From Prevotella sp. tc2-28 (GTDB taxonomy: Bacteria > Bacteroidota > Bacteroidia > Bacteroidales > Bacteroidaceae), in NCBI RefSeq assembly GCF_900107705.1, contig NZ_FNRE01000013.1, positions 46,478 through 110,477 on the forward strand: a stretch of 64,000 bases of DNA. The letters run 5' to 3'. The position numbers were made by a program, and so were the translations under genes. Shown one piece after another: positions 35,301-43,751 of this stretch. Position 1 is the first letter of the stretch. Every line of letters starts with the position of its first letter. The notes below the pieces were generated by a model. That model worked only from the letters and a program-made list of their open reading frames with translations. It did no database searches and was not told the origin of the DNA.

Positions 35301-36159
35301 TGCCTTCATCGATGAAGCGACGGAGAATGTCGTTATAGGCATCAATGCGACGGTCGCGCAGGAAAGGCCACCAGCGGCGCACCTGTTCAGAGCGCTGCAT
35401 ATCGACATCGACGATGGTTTCCACTTCCTGACTGGTTGGGGCTTCGTAGAGCAGCTCTCCCTGTGGACCGGCTACAAAGGAGGTTCCCCAGAACGGGACA
35501 CCATCCTCCTCACCCACACGATTGACGGTGACGACGGGAAGTCCGTTGGCAACGGCATGTCCACGCTGAACGGTCTGCCAAGCCGTGCGCTGGCGTTGCT
35601 GTTCCTCGGACGTGTCGTTTGGATCGTAACCAATGGCAGTAGGGTAGATCAGCATCTCGGCACCCTGAAGCGCCATCAGACGGGCAGCCTCTGGATACCA
35701 CTGGTCCCAACAAACGAGTACACCTAATCGGCCTACGCTGGTGTCGATGGGTTGGAAGCCTAAGTCGCCAGGGGTGAAATAGAACTTCTCGTAGTAACCA
35801 GGGTCGTCAGGGATGTGCATCTTACGGTACATACCCGCAATGGTTCCGTCTTTCTCCATCACGACAGCCGTGTTGTGATACAGTCCTGGGGCACGACGCT
35901 CGAACAGCGAGGTGACGATGACGACACCCAGTTCCTTGGCGAGATTGCCATAGAACTCAGTCGAAGGACCAGGAATGGACTCAGCCTGGTCGAACACGTT
36001 GACGTCTTCTGTCTGACAGAAATACAGTCCGTTGTGCAACTCCTGCAGCACGATGAGCTCGGCACCCTCGTGAGCCAGTTTCTTGATTTTCTCTCCCAGC
36101 CGTTGGCGGTTGTCAGCCATGTTGCCGGTGTTGTGTTGTTGTATCAGTCCTATCTTCAT
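35287..36159 (-). CDS. aguB: N-carbamoylputrescine amidase
   Basis: 290 residues of the nitrilase superfamily with the Glu-Lys-Cys triad positions visible: Glu in IVLQELHNGLYF, Lys in YRKMHIPDDPGYYEKFYFTP, and Cys in LVCWDQWYPEAARLMALQGA. It hydrolyses N-carbamoylputrescine to putrescine, CO2 and ammonia, the second step of the agmatine route. The adjacent upstream gene is agmatine deiminase, confirming the pathway. Confidence 0.94.
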   Translation of the reverse strand: MKIGLIQQHNTGNMADNRQRLGEKIKKLAHEGAELIVLQELHNGLYFCQTEDVNVFDQAESIPGPSTEFYGNLAKELGVVIVTSLFERRAPGLYHNTAVVMEKDGTIAGMYRKMHIPDDPGYYEKFYFTPGDLGFQPIDTSVGRLGVLVCWDQWYPEAARLMALQGAEMLIYPTAIGYDPNDTSEEQQRQRTAWQTVQRGHAVANGLPVVTVNRVGEEDGVPFWGTSFVAGPQGELLYEAPTSQEVETIVDVDMQRSEQVRRWWPFLRDRRIDAYNDILRRFIDEGKIVK

Positions 36160-36179
36160 ATCGTCTTATTTCTCACCTC

Positions 36180-37193
36180 TCAATAATACTGCATGGTGCA
36201 ACAGTGCAGACTGCCGTGTTGCTTGATGACAGCCCGACAGTCAATGCCAACAATCTCCCTGTCGGGGAAAGCCTGCTGGATGACGTGCATCGCCTCTTGG
36301 TCAAGGTCTGGCTGGTTGTAGGTAGGCACCAGTACAGCACCGTTGATGACCAGGTAGTTGGCGTAGGTTGCAGGCAAGCGATTGATGGCTGATGGCTGAT
36401 GGCTGATGGCTGTCGTATCGTAGATGGGTCTCGGTAATGGTAGTTTTAACAACCTATACGGTTTTCCTTCCATCGTCCGTAGTGCCTGCAGTTCTTCTTC
36501 CATGCGTGCGAGGTCAGGATGGTCCTCATCGCCTCCTGTATATAATAAGGTGTCGTCGGGACAGATGCGCACCAGGGTGTCGATGTGTCCGTCGGTGTCG
36601 TCGCCAATGAGACTGCCGTGATGAAGCCATACGATGCGCTCGGCACCCAGGTATTCCTTCAGACGGTCCTCTATCTGTTGTGCTGTGAGCGGTTGGTTGC
36701 GATGAGGAGCCAACAGACAGCAGGCGGTAGTGAAAACAGTGCCTTTGCCGTCGCTCTCGATACTTCCACCTTCGAGTACAAAGTCCAGATGGTCTTCGTA
36801 AACACCCTTCACCAGTCCTTTGTCAAAGAGCTGTTTGTTAATCTGATTGTCCCGTTCCGCAGGGAATTTCTCACCCCATCCGTTGAACTTGAAGTCGAGG
36901 AGGATGAGGTCTGAGGTCTGAGGTCTGAGGTCAGATGTCTCTTCAACGGTGATGAAGCCGTGATCGCGAGCCCACGTGTCGTTGGAGGTAAATGTTAAGA
37001 GGTAAGAGGTGAGAGGTGAGAGGTGAGAGGTGAACTTTTCGGAGGCAACAATCAACAATGCCTCGCGCTTGCTGATTTCGCGAGCCATCTCTTCATAGAC
37101 AGCCGTAATCTCCGGCAAGATAGGGGCCCAATCGGTATCCTTGTGCGGCCATGTCAGCTGCACACCACGCTGAGGCTCCCATTCAGCCATCAT
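36180..37193 (-). CDS. aguA: agmatine deiminase with in-frame repeat insertions
   Basis: About 337 residues from MMAEWEPQRG; an ATG at 37214 is also possible but lies only 5 bases after the -7 box. Family features: WPHKDTDWAP, NDTWARDHGFITV, EGGSIESDGKGT, WLHHGSLIGDDTDGHIDTL, and the catalytic Cys in GSLHCCTMQ at the C-terminus. It converts agmatine to N-carbamoylputrescine. Oddly, three low-complexity insertions (SHLSPLTSYLLT, TSDLRPQTSDL, AISHQPSAI) correspond exactly to heptanucleotide arrays in the DNA, at sites where the family normally has short loops. The catalytic motifs are intact. Confidence 0.9.
   Translation of the reverse strand: MMAEWEPQRGVQLTWPHKDTDWAPILPEITAVYEEMAREISKREALLIVASEKFTSHLSPLTSYLLTFTSNDTWARDHGFITVEETSDLRPQTSDLILLDFKFNGWGEKFPAERDNQINKQLFDKGLVKGVYEDHLDFVLEGGSIESDGKGTVFTTACCLLAPHRNQPLTAQQIEDRLKEYLGAERIVWLHHGSLIGDDTDGHIDTLVRICPDDTLLYTGGDEDHPDLARMEEELQALRTMEGKPYRLLKLPLPRPIYDTTAISHQPSAINRLPATYANYLVINGAVLVPTYNQPDLDQEAMHVIQQAFPDREIVGIDCRAVIKQHGSLHCCTMQYY
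36384..36411. repeat. heptamer array GATGGCT x4 inside aguA
   Basis: Four perfect tandem copies of GATGGCT inside the coding sequence, read on the minus strand as part of AISHQPSAI. Twenty-eight bases of exact repeat. Confidence 0.95.
36906..36940. repeat. heptamer array GAGGTCT x5 inside aguA
   Basis: Three perfect copies of GAGGTCT, then GAGGTCA and GATGTCT, within the coding sequence; encodes the TSDLRPQTSDL stretch next to the otherwise conserved NDTWARDHGFITV block. Confidence 0.95.
36999..37033. repeat. heptamer array GAGGTGA x5 inside aguA
   Basis: GAGGTAA followed by four perfect GAGGTGA copies within the coding sequence; encodes SHLSPLTSYLL just before the conserved TSNDTWARDHG block. 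Confidence 0.95.
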
Positions 37194-37219
37194 CCGCCTC
37201 TTGTTTCGTTTCATGGCTG

Positions 37220-37227
37220 CAAAATTA
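37220..37227 (-). promoter_or_regulatory. -7 box of aguA (TAATTTTG)
   Basis: TAATTTTG on the minus strand fits TAnnTTTG and lies about 27 bases before the MMAEW start, which is why that start is preferred over the ATG at 37214. Confidence 0.6.
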
Positions 37228-37267
37228 CGAAATCGTGAGTTAAAAACCAAATTTTTCACTTTCTATA

Positions 37268-37299
37268 TTTGGTTTTTCATTCGGTTTGCGCTACCTTTG
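37268..37299 (+). promoter_or_regulatory. promoter of the ATPase-nuclease gene pair
   Basis: TTTG (37268-37271), a 20-base spacer and TACCTTTG (37292-37299); the start codon at 37310 follows after only 10 bases, giving a very short leader. Confidence 0.8.
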
Positions 37300-37309
37300 C
37301 ACCAAAATT

Positions 37310-37804
37310 ATGTTATTAGAACTGCTTCATGTGACGATAGGCCAGCAGATTCGCTCGCTCTCGATGTCAGTAGGCGAGGGACAACTGGTTACCATTACGG
37401 GCTCGAAAGGCTCGGGAAAGTCGTTGTTGCTACGCGCCATTCTCGGACTGATTCCCGTTGACGATGGGTTTATCAGCATCGACGGTGAGCTGATGACACC
37501 ACAGTCAGGGTTCTACTTCCGCAAACAGATGGCTTACGTGCCACAACACCTGTCGATGCCGAAGGGATATCATGGTGCCGGACTGGAGCGATGGGACGAC
37601 CTGACGGCTGACGAGCGGTACCTGTTGTTGCTCAACAAGGCGATTGCGACAGACAAGCAGATGCTGATAGTTGACGAACCAGAGGATATGCTGACAACAG
37701 AGACGCAGGCTACTGTCGACCAGCTGCTGCAGGAAGCTGCACAGCGTGGAAAGACCGTGGTGGCTGTCAATCCACGAATCCAGAAAAACCAAGTCGTACT
37801 ATGA
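37310..37804 (+). CDS. small ABC-type ATPase, degenerate signature
   Basis: 164 residues from MLLELLHVTIGQQ. Walker A is GSKGSGKS (near residues 32-39), the Q-loop region is MAYVPQHLSMP, and Walker B is LIVDEPED. The LSGGQ signature is not recognisable; LTADER stands in its place, and the protein is shorter than normal ABC subunits (about 220). It may pair with an undetected membrane partner or be a non-transport ATPase. It overlaps the nuclease gene by 4 bases. Confidence 0.75.
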   Translation: MLLELLHVTIGQQIRSLSMSVGEGQLVTITGSKGSGKSLLLRAILGLIPVDDGFISIDGELMTPQSGFYFRKQMAYVPQHLSMPKGYHGAGLERWDDLTADERYLLLLNKAIATDKQMLIVDEPEDMLTTETQATVDQLLQEAAQRGKTVVAVNPRIQKNQVVL

Positions 37805-38781
37805 TAACCGCTTATGTCATATTGGTCATTGCCGTCGTGATATGGAAAGGCTACTTAGCATGGAAACGAGGCATGAGAACTTATCGGCGAGACCTGGAAG
37901 AACACGACTCGCTGCGAGAATACCTCTTGGGAAACGGGGCCTCAAGGCGTGAATCGTTGAGACCTTTTGTCAACCACGCGTTGGAAAGGGCGCTGAAACC
38001 CTTGAGTGCACAATGGCGACTGTGGCTGATACTGGTAGTGCTGGGACTGTTGGTGGCACTGTTCACCAAGGCCGACACACCCAAGAAGACCTCCAAGACC
38101 AACGACTTGACGATGGTGCGGGTGAACGAGGAAACCACCTTCCTGCGCCGCTATGCCTATAAATGCTGGTATTCTGAGACAATGCGCATCCCTCTGGCTG
38201 TATCCTGGTATCTGGTGGGTGACCACGTCACAGGAACCTTCAAACGCAAGGGGGTTGCCTTCCATGCCGACTACGACGTGAAAGGCGTGCCTGTCACAAC
38301 ACAAGACTATGTGCAGTCGGGCTACGACAGAGGACACATGTGCCCGTCGGGTGACAATAAATGGAACCAACTGGCTCAGGAACAGTCGTTCCTCATGACC
38401 AATATCTGTCCGCAAAGTCACCAGTTGAACACCAACGACTGGAATGATCTGGAACAGCGTTGCAGGAACTGGGCAAAGAAATACGGACGGATATACATTG
38501 TCTGTGGACCCGTGCTTAGAGGCGACAAGCACAAAACGATAGGCAAGCGAAAAAACCGCATCACCGTGCCTGAGGCTTTCTATAAAGTGGTGCTCAGGGC
38601 TGGTCGCGACACGACAGCCATAGGCTTCGTCTATGAGAACAATGACGAGCGACAGCCAATGCGACAGGCTGTGTGTACGGTTGACGAGGTGGAGCGACTG
38701 ACAGGATTGGACTTCTTCCACCATCTGCCTGACGCTGTGGAAAGTAGGGTGGAGCAGTCGGCTCGCTTTGACGCATGGTAA
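37801..38781 (+). CDS. membrane-anchored DNA/RNA non-specific endonuclease (NUC1 family)
   Basis: 326 residues. Two hydrophobic segments (residues 1-16 and about 78-94, the latter LWLILVVLGLLVALFTK) flank a basic cytoplasmic stretch; the nuclease domain follows with DRGHMCPSGDNKW near residues 176-188 (catalytic DRGH His) and the metal-binding Asn in SFLMTNICPQ. Family members cut single- and double-stranded nucleic acid. The membrane anchor implies activity at the periplasmic face, for instance nucleic-acid scavenging or barrier to incoming DNA. Coupled to the upstream ATPase. Confidence 0.9.
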   Translation: MITAYVILVIAVVIWKGYLAWKRGMRTYRRDLEEHDSLREYLLGNGASRRESLRPFVNHALERALKPLSAQWRLWLILVVLGLLVALFTKADTPKKTSKTNDLTMVRVNEETTFLRRYAYKCWYSETMRIPLAVSWYLVGDHVTGTFKRKGVAFHADYDVKGVPVTTQDYVQSGYDRGHMCPSGDNKWNQLAQEQSFLMTNICPQSHQLNTNDWNDLEQRCRNWAKKYGRIYIVCGPVLRGDKHKTIGKRKNRITVPEAFYKVVLRAGRDTTAIGFVYENNDERQPMRQAVCTVDEVERLTGLDFFHHLPDAVESRVEQSARFDAW

Positions 38782-38798
38782 GAAACAATAATATTTTA

Positions 38799-38840
38799 GA
38801 AAAAATCGGGAGCACTTTTGGAGGTTTCTCGATTTTTTTT
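38799..38840 (+). terminator. rho-independent terminator after the nuclease gene
   Basis: AAAAAATCGGGA and TCTCGATTTTTT arms (one G-T pair), followed by further T residues. It lies just before the promoter of the purF-like gene. Confidence 0.75.
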
Positions 38841-38841
38841 G

Positions 38842-38849
38842 TAACTTTG
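38842..38849 (+). promoter_or_regulatory. -7 box of the purF-like gene (TAACTTTG)
   Basis: TAACTTTG fits TAnnTTTG, 48 bases before the ATG at 38898; the -33 region overlaps the terminator. Confidence 0.6.
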
Positions 38850-38897
38850 CAAGCCGAAAACGTATAAACCGTTATTAATTTAAGGTAAAAGAACATT

Positions 38898-40376
38898 ATG
38901 GGTGGCTTCTTTGGCACAATCTCAAAGCAGGACTGCGTAAACGACTTGTTTTACGGGACCGACTACAACTCGCACTTAGGTACAAAACGCGCCGGATTGG
39001 TTACTTTCGACAAGGAAAGCGGATTCCACCGCTCTATCCACTCGTTGGAACGCAACTATTTCCGCTCCCGCTTCGAGGATGAACTGGACCAGTTCAAGGG
39101 GCATCAGGGACTGGGCGTCATTAGCGACACCGACCCTCAACCCATTATCGTCAACTCGCATCTGGGCCGCTATGCCGTCGTGACTGTGGCTAAGATCAAC
39201 AACCTGCGGGAGATTGCCGACGAACTGATGCAGCAGCGAATGCACCTCAGCGAGATGTCGGCAAACAATATCAACCAGACGGAACTGGTGGCACTGCTGA
39301 TCAATATGGGAGATACGTTTGTGGAGGGCATCAACCTGGTGTACCAAAAGATTGAGGGATCGTGCTCCATGCTCATCCTGACGGAAGACGGCATCATCGC
39401 AGCACGCGACTTCCTGGGGCGCACACCGATTGTTATCGGACAAAAGCAGTTGCACCGCCTGTCACCCATCGGAACGGACGAATTCTTGCAGGCATACGCC
39501 GTGTCCAGTGAGACAACGAGTTTCCCGAACCTCGACTATAAGATTGTTCGTGACCTGGGACCAGGCGAGATTGTTCGACTGCGTGCCGATGGTATCGAAG
39601 TGATGCAGAAACCCTTCACACGTTGTCAGATATGCTCGTTCTTGTGGGTTTACTACGGCTTCCCTGCCAGTGACTATCAAGGCATTAACACGGAATTTGT
39701 GCGTGAGCGAAACGGCAGACTGATGGGTGAGAAGGATACCGGGATAGAGGCCGACCTCGTGTGCGGCATCCCTGACTCAGGCGTCGGTATGGCGCTGGGC
39801 TATTCCGAGGGCAAAAAGGTGCCTTATAAGCGTGCCGTACTGAAATACACACCCACATGGCCTCGCTCGTTTACCCCAGGAAACCAGAATCGTCGCGACC
39901 TGGTGGCTAAGATGAAACTCATCCCCAACCCCGCCATTCTGAAAGATCAGCGCATCGTCTTCTGCGACGACTCCATTGTTCGTGGTACCCAGTTGCGTGA
40001 CAACGTGCGCACTTTCTTTGAAAACGGTGCCAAGGAGGTACATGTGCGCATCTCCTGTCCGCCCTTGGTCTATGGCTGTCCGTTTATCGGATTCACCTCG
40101 TCGAAGAGCGATATGGAACTGATTACACGGCGTATCATCAAGGACTTCGAAGGTGATGACAAGAAGAATCTGGATAAGTATGCCAAGACAGATTCGCCTG
40201 AGTATCAGCGGATGGTCAACGAGATAGCGCGTCGGTTGGGACTGACTAGTGTTAAGTTTGCCAGCATCGAGGACCTTGTCAAGTCGATAGGATTGCCCAA
40301 AGAAGGGGTATGTACGCACTGCTTCGACGGCAGTTCATACTGTCACGCACGACATGGTGAAGAGTGGTTTACGTAG
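38898..40376 (+). CDS. amidophosphoribosyltransferase homologue lacking the N-terminal Cys
   Basis: 492 residues aligned by eye to PurF: an N-terminal nucleophile-type glutaminase fold (HLGTKRAGLVTFD, NSHLGRYAVVTVAK) and a phosphoribosyltransferase domain with VFCDDSIVRGTQL as the PRPP loop. PurF normally starts MCGIFG with Cys as the glutaminase nucleophile; here it starts MGGFFGT, so glutamine hydrolysis should be lost or replaced. A Cys pair sits near the C-terminus (GVCTHCFDGSSYC). It may use ammonia directly or have a different role; other Bacteroidetes carry a similar paralogue. Confidence 0.85.
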   Translation: MGGFFGTISKQDCVNDLFYGTDYNSHLGTKRAGLVTFDKESGFHRSIHSLERNYFRSRFEDELDQFKGHQGLGVISDTDPQPIIVNSHLGRYAVVTVAKINNLREIADELMQQRMHLSEMSANNINQTELVALLINMGDTFVEGINLVYQKIEGSCSMLILTEDGIIAARDFLGRTPIVIGQKQLHRLSPIGTDEFLQAYAVSSETTSFPNLDYKIVRDLGPGEIVRLRADGIEVMQKPFTRCQICSFLWVYYGFPASDYQGINTEFVRERNGRLMGEKDTGIEADLVCGIPDSGVGMALGYSEGKKVPYKRAVLKYTPTWPRSFTPGNQNRRDLVAKMKLIPNPAILKDQRIVFCDDSIVRGTQLRDNVRTFFENGAKEVHVRISCPPLVYGCPFIGFTSSKSDMELITRRIIKDFEGDDKKNLDKYAKTDSPEYQRMVNEIARRLGLTSVKFASIEDLVKSIGLPKEGVCTHCFDGSSYCHARHGEEWFT

Positions 40377-40408
40377 AATTGAAGAATTGAAGAATTGAAG
40401 AATTGAAG
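40376..40408. repeat. tandem octamer array, unit GAAGAATT
   Basis: Three and a half copies of GAAGAATT begin at the stop codon of the purF-like gene and run directly into a hairpin repeat. Confidence 0.9.
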
Positions 40409-40471
40409 GCTGCGTTTAAGCGAGAGCAGAACCAAGCTTGCTTGGGTTTTGCCGAGCGTGAGCAGGCTCGA
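40408..40471. repeat. hairpin repeat family, copy 1
   Basis: A sequence starting GGCTGCGTTTAAGCGAGAG whose stem GCAGAACCAAGC pairs with GCTTGGGTTTTGC, followed by the family-conserved CCGAGCGTGAGC. Related copies at 55890 and 60106 have different stem sequences that still pair. Confidence 0.8.
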
Positions 40472-40509
40472 TGTGAAACATCAAAAATTAAAAAAACAAA
40501 AAAATAAAG

Positions 40510-40538
40510 GCACGGATTCTCATAATTCGTGCTTTTTT
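40510..40538 (+). terminator. rho-independent terminator
   Basis: GCACGGATT and AATTCGTGC arms around CTCAT (one G-T pair), followed by six T residues; just upstream of the nif3 promoter. Confidence 0.85.
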
Positions 40539-40540
40539 CG

Positions 40541-40548
40541 TATCTTTG
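40541..40548 (+). promoter_or_regulatory. -7 box of nif3 (TATCTTTG)
   Basis: TATCTTTG, 23 bases before the GTG start at 40572. Confidence 0.65.
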
Positions 40549-40571
40549 CAGCCTAATTTCAATATGTAAGC

Positions 40572-41351
40572 GTGAAAATACGACAAGTGCTGAGCGCCCT
40601 TGAACAGTTCGCGCCCCTGCCCTTACAGGAAAGCTGGGATAATGCTGGCCTGCAAGTAGGACTAACAGAGGCGGAGGTTTCAGGGGCATTATTGTGTCTG
40701 GACGTCAACGAATCCATCATTGACGAAGCCATTGCAAAGGGATGTAATCTCATTGTGAGCCACCATCCCCTGCTGTTCCGTGGACTGAAACAGGTCTGTG
40801 GCACAGACTATGTGCAGCGCTGCGTCATCAAGGCTATCAAGAACGATATCGTCATCATTTCCATGCACACCAATATGGATAATGCCAAGAATGGTGTCAA
40901 CTGGAAGATTGCTGATAAAATGGGGCTCCAGGAAGTGGCTTTTCTCGCTCCGCTCGCCTCTCCGGAAGCTGGCAGTGGCGTGATAGGCATGTTGCCAGAG
41001 CCAATGGCTGCCGACGACTTTATCCTGATGGTGAAGAAATGCTTTGGTGTGGAGTGTGCCCAGTGTAATGAACTGCTGCGACGCCCCATTCGTAAGGTGG
41101 CTGTTTGTGGAGGAGCAGGCGATTTCCTGTTGCCGGATGCCCTTGCCAAAGAGGCTGATGCCTTCATAACCGGAGAGATGCACTATCACCAGTACTTTGA
41201 CTACGAGCAGAAATTACAGATATGTGTCATCGGTCACTACCAGAGCGAGCAATACACCTCAGAGGTGTTCCGCGACATCATACAGCGGGAGTGTCCAGGT
41301 GTGCGCACGGAAATAGCAGAAACGAATACAAATCCAATATTATACATTTAG
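40572..41351 (+). CDS. Nif3-like dinuclear metal-centre protein (GTP cyclohydrolase 1 type 2)
   Basis: 259 residues starting at GTG (MKIRQVLSALEQFAPLPLQE), chosen because it gives the standard family N-terminus with SWDNAGLQVG. Metal-ligand motifs: LIVSHHPLLFRGLK and the C-terminal ITGEMHYHQYFDY. The biochemical role of the family is uncertain despite its name. The zinc-ribbon gene begins 3 bases downstream. Confidence 0.93.
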   Translation: MKIRQVLSALEQFAPLPLQESWDNAGLQVGLTEAEVSGALLCLDVNESIIDEAIAKGCNLIVSHHPLLFRGLKQVCGTDYVQRCVIKAIKNDIVIISMHTNMDNAKNGVNWKIADKMGLQEVAFLAPLASPEAGSGVIGMLPEPMAADDFILMVKKCFGVECAQCNELLRRPIRKVAVCGGAGDFLLPDALAKEADAFITGEMHYHQYFDYEQKLQICVIGHYQSEQYTSEVFRDIIQRECPGVRTEIAETNTNPILYI

Positions 41352-41354
41352 ATT

Positions 41355-42203
41355 ATGGCAAAGAAAGACCCTACAGAAATGCCAGTTGAAGAGCGTCTGA
41401 AGACCCTTTATCAACTGCAGGCTACGCTCTCAGCAATCGATGAGAAGCGTGCATTGCGAGGCGAGCTGCCTCTGGAAGTACAGGACCTGGAAGATGAAAT
41501 CGAGGGACTGACCACTCGTGTTGAGAAGATTCAGGCCGACATCAACGAGTACGAACGTGCCGTTTCCCAGAAAAAAGGCGAGATTGAAACCGCCAAGGCT
41601 AGTGTGGAGCGCTACAAGACTCAGTTGGACGAGGTCAAGAACAACCGTGAATACGATACGCTGTCAAAGGAAATCGAGTTCCAGTCTTTGGAAATCGAGC
41701 TCTGCAACAAGAAGATCAAGGAGGCTACCTTCAAGATTGAGGAGAAGAAAGGTGAACTGGCTCAGAATCAGGAGATTATTGACGACCGTCGCCAGGCTCT
41801 TGAAGTCAAGAAGAGTGAGCTCGACGAGATTATGGAGGAGACTCGCACCGAGGAGGAGAAACTGAAGCAGAAGGTCAAGGAACTCGAGGTGAAGATTGAG
41901 CCTCGTCTGCTGACTTCCTTCAAGCGCATCCGCAAAAATGCCCGTAACGGTCTGGGCATCGTCTATGTACAGCGCGATGCCTGTGGTGGTTGCTTTAACA
42001 AGATTCCGCCCCAGCGTCAGTTGGATATCAAGATGCACAAGAAAATCATCGTCTGCGAATATTGTGGCCGTATCATGATTGATCCTGAACTGGCTGGTGT
42101 CAAGATTGAAAAGCCCGTAGTAGAGGAGAAGAAGACACGTAAGCGTGCCATCCGCAAGACAGTGAAGAAGACTGACGACGAAGTGCCTGAAACGGAGGCA
42201 TAA
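41355..42203 (+). CDS. C4-type zinc-ribbon coiled-coil protein (DUF164)
   Basis: 282 residues: a long coiled coil from about 20 to 190 (DEIEGLTTRVEKIQADINEY and following heptads), then a C4 zinc ribbon (CGGCFNK ... CEYCGRIM near residues 209-240) and a basic tail with a KKTRKRAIRKT stretch. The family is generally found next to nif3, as here. Proposed roles in nucleic-acid binding are unproven. Confidence 0.92.
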   Translation: MAKKDPTEMPVEERLKTLYQLQATLSAIDEKRALRGELPLEVQDLEDEIEGLTTRVEKIQADINEYERAVSQKKGEIETAKASVERYKTQLDEVKNNREYDTLSKEIEFQSLEIELCNKKIKEATFKIEEKKGELAQNQEIIDDRRQALEVKKSELDEIMEETRTEEEKLKQKVKELEVKIEPRLLTSFKRIRKNARNGLGIVYVQRDACGGCFNKIPPQRQLDIKMHKKIIVCEYCGRIMIDPELAGVKIEKPVVEEKKTRKRAIRKTVKKTDDEVPETEA

Positions 42204-42211
42204 AAAGCCGA

Positions 42212-42661
42212 TTAAAGGCTGGAAAAGTCGGGAATGACAGGCATGAATTCGTAAGCATGCCGCTCGTAGTCCATCTTGCAGCAGAAATGCTGAAGACCAT
42301 TGCTGACCACGAGATAATCCACATGAAGCAACAGGTTGTAGACTGATATCTGGTCGAACACCTGTTGCTTGATTTTTATCGTAGGAGCCTTGTATTCGAT
42401 AATCATACGGGGCGTGGTGTCCTGATGGTAAAGAATCGAGTCGCAACGCAGCTTCTTGTCGCTGATGCGCAGTTCAATCTCATTGCCCAGCAATCCCTTG
42501 GGATACCCCTTTCCCTCTACCAGCCAGTGCGTGAAATGCTGGCGTACCCATTCCTCAGGGGTCAGTGCCACATAGCGCTTGCGTAGAAAGTCGAAAATCT
42601 CTGGTTTTTCCTGCGTGCCGCGTAATTTGACGTCGTATGATGGTAAGTTTAATTCGTTCAT
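42212..42661 (-). CDS. type I restriction HsdR N-terminal-like nuclease-fold protein
   Basis: 149 residues matching the free-standing HSDR_N_2 domain: EWVRQHFTHWLVEGKGYP, then the PD-(D/E)xK-like core with LRCDSILYHQD and MIIEYKAPTIKIKQQVFDQI (catalytic Asp and ExK). No restriction or methylase genes accompany it; in Bacteroidetes this small protein commonly stands alone beside holA. Role unknown. Confidence 0.85.
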   Translation of the reverse strand: MNELNLPSYDVKLRGTQEKPEIFDFLRKRYVALTPEEWVRQHFTHWLVEGKGYPKGLLGNEIELRISDKKLRCDSILYHQDTTPRMIIEYKAPTIKIKQQVFDQISVYNLLLHVDYLVVSNGLQHFCCKMDYERHAYEFMPVIPDFSSL

Positions 42662-42669
42662 TTCGGGGA

Positions 42670-42717
42670 CAAAATTACGAAATTATTGGGATATTTCATA
42701 ATTAATTCGTAATTTTG
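42670..42717. promoter_or_regulatory. divergent promoter pair with mirrored -7 boxes
   Basis: TAATTTTG on the plus strand (42710-42717) serves holA, and TAATTTTG on the minus strand (42677-42670) serves the HsdR-like gene. Each lies 8 bases from its start codon, so both transcripts have extremely short leaders. Confidence 0.7.
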
Positions 42718-42725
42718 CAACGATT

Positions 42726-43751
42726 ATGCCTGAAACAGCAATAACATATGAAAGCGTGATGCACGACTTGCAACAGCGCAAGTTTCGCCCCGTCTACTAC
42801 TTGATGGGTGAAGAACCTTATTATATCGACAAGATAAGCGACTGGATAGCTGAAAACGTGCTGCAACCGGAAGGACGGGATTTTGATCAGACCGTACTCT
42901 TCGGATCGGACGTGAATGCTTCGCAAATCGTGGACGCAGCCAAGCGTTATCCCATGATGTCGGAATACCAGGTGCTGATCGTAAAAGAGGCTCAGAACGT
43001 CAAGAACGTAGAGGCGCTGGAGAAGTATATGAAGGCGCCCATGCCCAGCACTATCCTGGTGTTGTGCCATAAAAACGGGACGATAGACGGACGGAAACGG
43101 GAATATGTGAAGGCTATTCAGCAAGCAGGCATCCTGTTTGAGAGCAAAAAACTCCGCGAACGTGACCTTCCGGGCTTCATAGAACGCTATTTAAAGGCGC
43201 AGGAAGCCTCGATTGACACGAAGTCGACACAGATGATAGCAGAGGCCATAGGAGCCGATTTGAGTCGTCTTACGGGCGAATTAGACAAGGTTTTGCTGAG
43301 TTTGCCAGAGCAGGATAGGCGAGTAACTCCCCAGGTGGTGGAGGACCAGATAGGAGTGAGCAAGGATTATAACGCCTTTGAATTGCGTGACGCTATCGTA
43401 AATCGCAATATCGAGAAAGCCAACCGTATTATCAAGTATTTCGATGAGAATCCGAAGGCTGGTGGACTTTATGCATTGCTTCCGATGGTTTTTAACTATT
43501 TCCAAAATCTGATGTTGGCTTTCTACTGTCCGCAAAAGGGGAGTCAGGAGGCTTTGGCAAAATGGCTCGACATGAAATCTCCCTGGGGAGCACGTGACTA
43601 TCTCACAGGAATGCAAAATTACTCCGGAATGAAAGTGATGCAGATTATTTCCAAAATAAGAGAAATTGACGCGAAAAGTAAAGGACTTGACAATCCCAAT
43701 ACCCCGCCAGGGGAGTTGATGAAGGAGTTAATTTTCTTTACATTTCACTAA
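42726..43751 (+). CDS. holA: DNA polymerase III delta subunit
   Basis: 341 residues with the HolA pattern: PVYYLMGEEPYYIDKISDWI at the N-terminus, YPMMSEYQVLIVKEAQ, the middle AAA-lid region FESKKLRERDLPGFIERYLK, LSRLTGELDKVLL and the C-terminal helical domain. It opens the beta clamp within the clamp loader. A strong terminator follows directly. Confidence 0.93.
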   Translation: MPETAITYESVMHDLQQRKFRPVYYLMGEEPYYIDKISDWIAENVLQPEGRDFDQTVLFGSDVNASQIVDAAKRYPMMSEYQVLIVKEAQNVKNVEALEKYMKAPMPSTILVLCHKNGTIDGRKREYVKAIQQAGILFESKKLRERDLPGFIERYLKAQEASIDTKSTQMIAEAIGADLSRLTGELDKVLLSLPEQDRRVTPQVVEDQIGVSKDYNAFELRDAIVNRNIEKANRIIKYFDENPKAGGLYALLPMVFNYFQNLMLAFYCPQKGSQEALAKWLDMKSPWGARDYLTGMQNYSGMKVMQIISKIREIDAKSKGLDNPNTPPGELMKELIFFTFH

